Part shown: positions 5,509-5,892 of the stretch, piece after piece
Position numbering within the stretch: the stretch's first letter is position 1
Layout: every line of letters begins with the position of its first letter
Origin: Xanthobacteraceae bacterium
GTDB taxonomy: Bacteria; Pseudomonadota; Alphaproteobacteria; Rhizobiales; Xanthobacteraceae
Length of the DNA: 5,892 nucleotides
Direction: 5' to 3'
Assembly (NCBI GenBank): GCA_030043285.1
Contig: JASHXZ010000074.1
Coordinates: 1 to 5,892, forward strand
The notes under the pieces: model-generated
What the model was told of the DNA's origin: nothing
The model's database searches: none
The model's input: only the letters and a program-made list of their open reading frames with translations
Translations under genes and position numbers: made by a program

Positions 5509-5892
5509 TCAGTATCTGGCGGCGAGCTTCCACCAATACATCAACGAATAGATAACGTAGGGGACAGCCAGGATCGGGAACACCCACACCAGCCAGAGCG
5601 GAATCTTTTTGGTGATGCGCTCGGGAGTGAGCATGGCGATGATGCCAAGCGCGGCGGCGATGATGAGGGTGGTCAACGTCCAGCCGTACCAAAGCATGTT
5701 CGGCCCGGCGTTGGGGCGCGCCGCCTCGAGTCCCCAGACCAGGCGACCAATCGCCGGCCAGTACGTGACCAGCGGATAGTTGAAGTATTGGACCAAGCAG
5801 TAGATCACGGGGCCGCAAATGGAAAAGGTTGTCGCGAACGCCCTGAATTTGCTCGACTGCGCCAATGATGACGTGGGTTGCGTCGTTCCGGA
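5509..5892 (-). CDS. Small three-helix inner-membrane protein, unknown function; 5' end probably outside window
   Basis: The frame is open from the TGA at 5509-5511 to the right edge (128 codons). A TTG at 5865 could start a 118-residue protein, but it has no ribosome site before it and the frame continues upstream without a stop, so the true start is probably beyond the window. Numbering from the TTG, hydrophobic helices lie at about 12-28, 58-79 and 88-110. The N-terminal region FATTFSICGPVIYCLVQYFNYPLVTYWP and the LEAARPNAGPNMLWYGW loop (46-62) look conserved-protein-like, and PERITKKIPL (81-90) is a charged cytoplasmic or periplasmic turn. I do not recognise a named family with a known role. 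It is followed by the repeat and hairpins at 5307-5505 and is not obviously in an operon with the di-haem gene. Confidence 0.7.
   Translation of the reverse strand, partial: SGTTQPTSSLAQSSKFRAFATTFSICGPVIYCLVQYFNYPLVTYWPAIGRLVWGLEAARPNAGPNMLWYGWTLTTLIIAAALGIIAMLTPERITKKIPLWLVWVFPILAVPYVIYSLMYWWKLAARY

Noticed and set aside
5356..5868. 170-codon plus-strand frame across the repeat and opposite the membrane protein
   Set aside because: It runs through a non-coding repeat and antisense to a protein with clear transmembrane helices, and its charged, low-complexity product has no motif.
1..5892. CRISPR array, tRNA/rRNA, insertion sequence or phage genes
   Set aside because: No regularly spaced repeats, cloverleaf-forming segments, transposase or integrase motifs were seen on either strand.

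Overview
The window looks like chromosome from a GC-rich alphaproteobacterium, most likely a Bradyrhizobium-like member of the Hyphomicrobiales. This rests on codon use, the mix of secreted oxidoreductase and hydrolase families, and an intergenic hairpin repeat at 5361-5505 that resembles one I know as common between genes in that group. The assignment is inference; there is no rRNA, tRNA or phylogenetic marker here. No phage, plasmid, CRISPR, IS or defence gene is visible.

Layout. (1) 1-950, minus: the N-terminal two-thirds or so of a secreted phosphoesterase (phospholipase C / acid phosphatase family), running off the left edge. (2) 951-1138: a divergent intergenic region with a perfect 7-bp inverted repeat. 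(3) 1139-2699, plus: a two-gene unit with an 8-base overlap, a saccharopine-dehydrogenase-like Rossmann protein followed by a DCC-family (DUF393) thiol-disulfide-type protein. (4) 2700-2850: a convergent gap that seems to hold the last codons of a lost Bug/TctC-type solute-binding protein gene. (5) 5236-2851, minus: a probable two-gene operon of an exported di-haem oxidoreductase (DHOR/MauG-like) and an exported protein with a TonB-C-like domain, with a good Shine-Dalgarno and a candidate sigma-70 promoter. (6) 5237-5508: regulatory and repeat DNA with three separate hairpins. (7) 5509-5892, minus: a three-helix membrane protein whose true start is probably beyond the right edge.

How the genes may work together. 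The minus-strand pair is probably a periplasmic redox module: a two-haem enzyme with a companion built from an uncharacterised N-terminal domain and a TonB-C-like fold but no inner-membrane anchor or proline-rich spacer. The plus-strand pair joins an NAD(P)-binding protein of unknown substrate to a CxxC protein and is probably translationally coupled. Nothing links the two modules directly. I do not see a clearly new multi-gene system; the least ordinary items are the unanchored TonB-C-like partner of the DHOR enzyme, the hairpin next to its promoter, and the gene remnant and repeat in the gaps.
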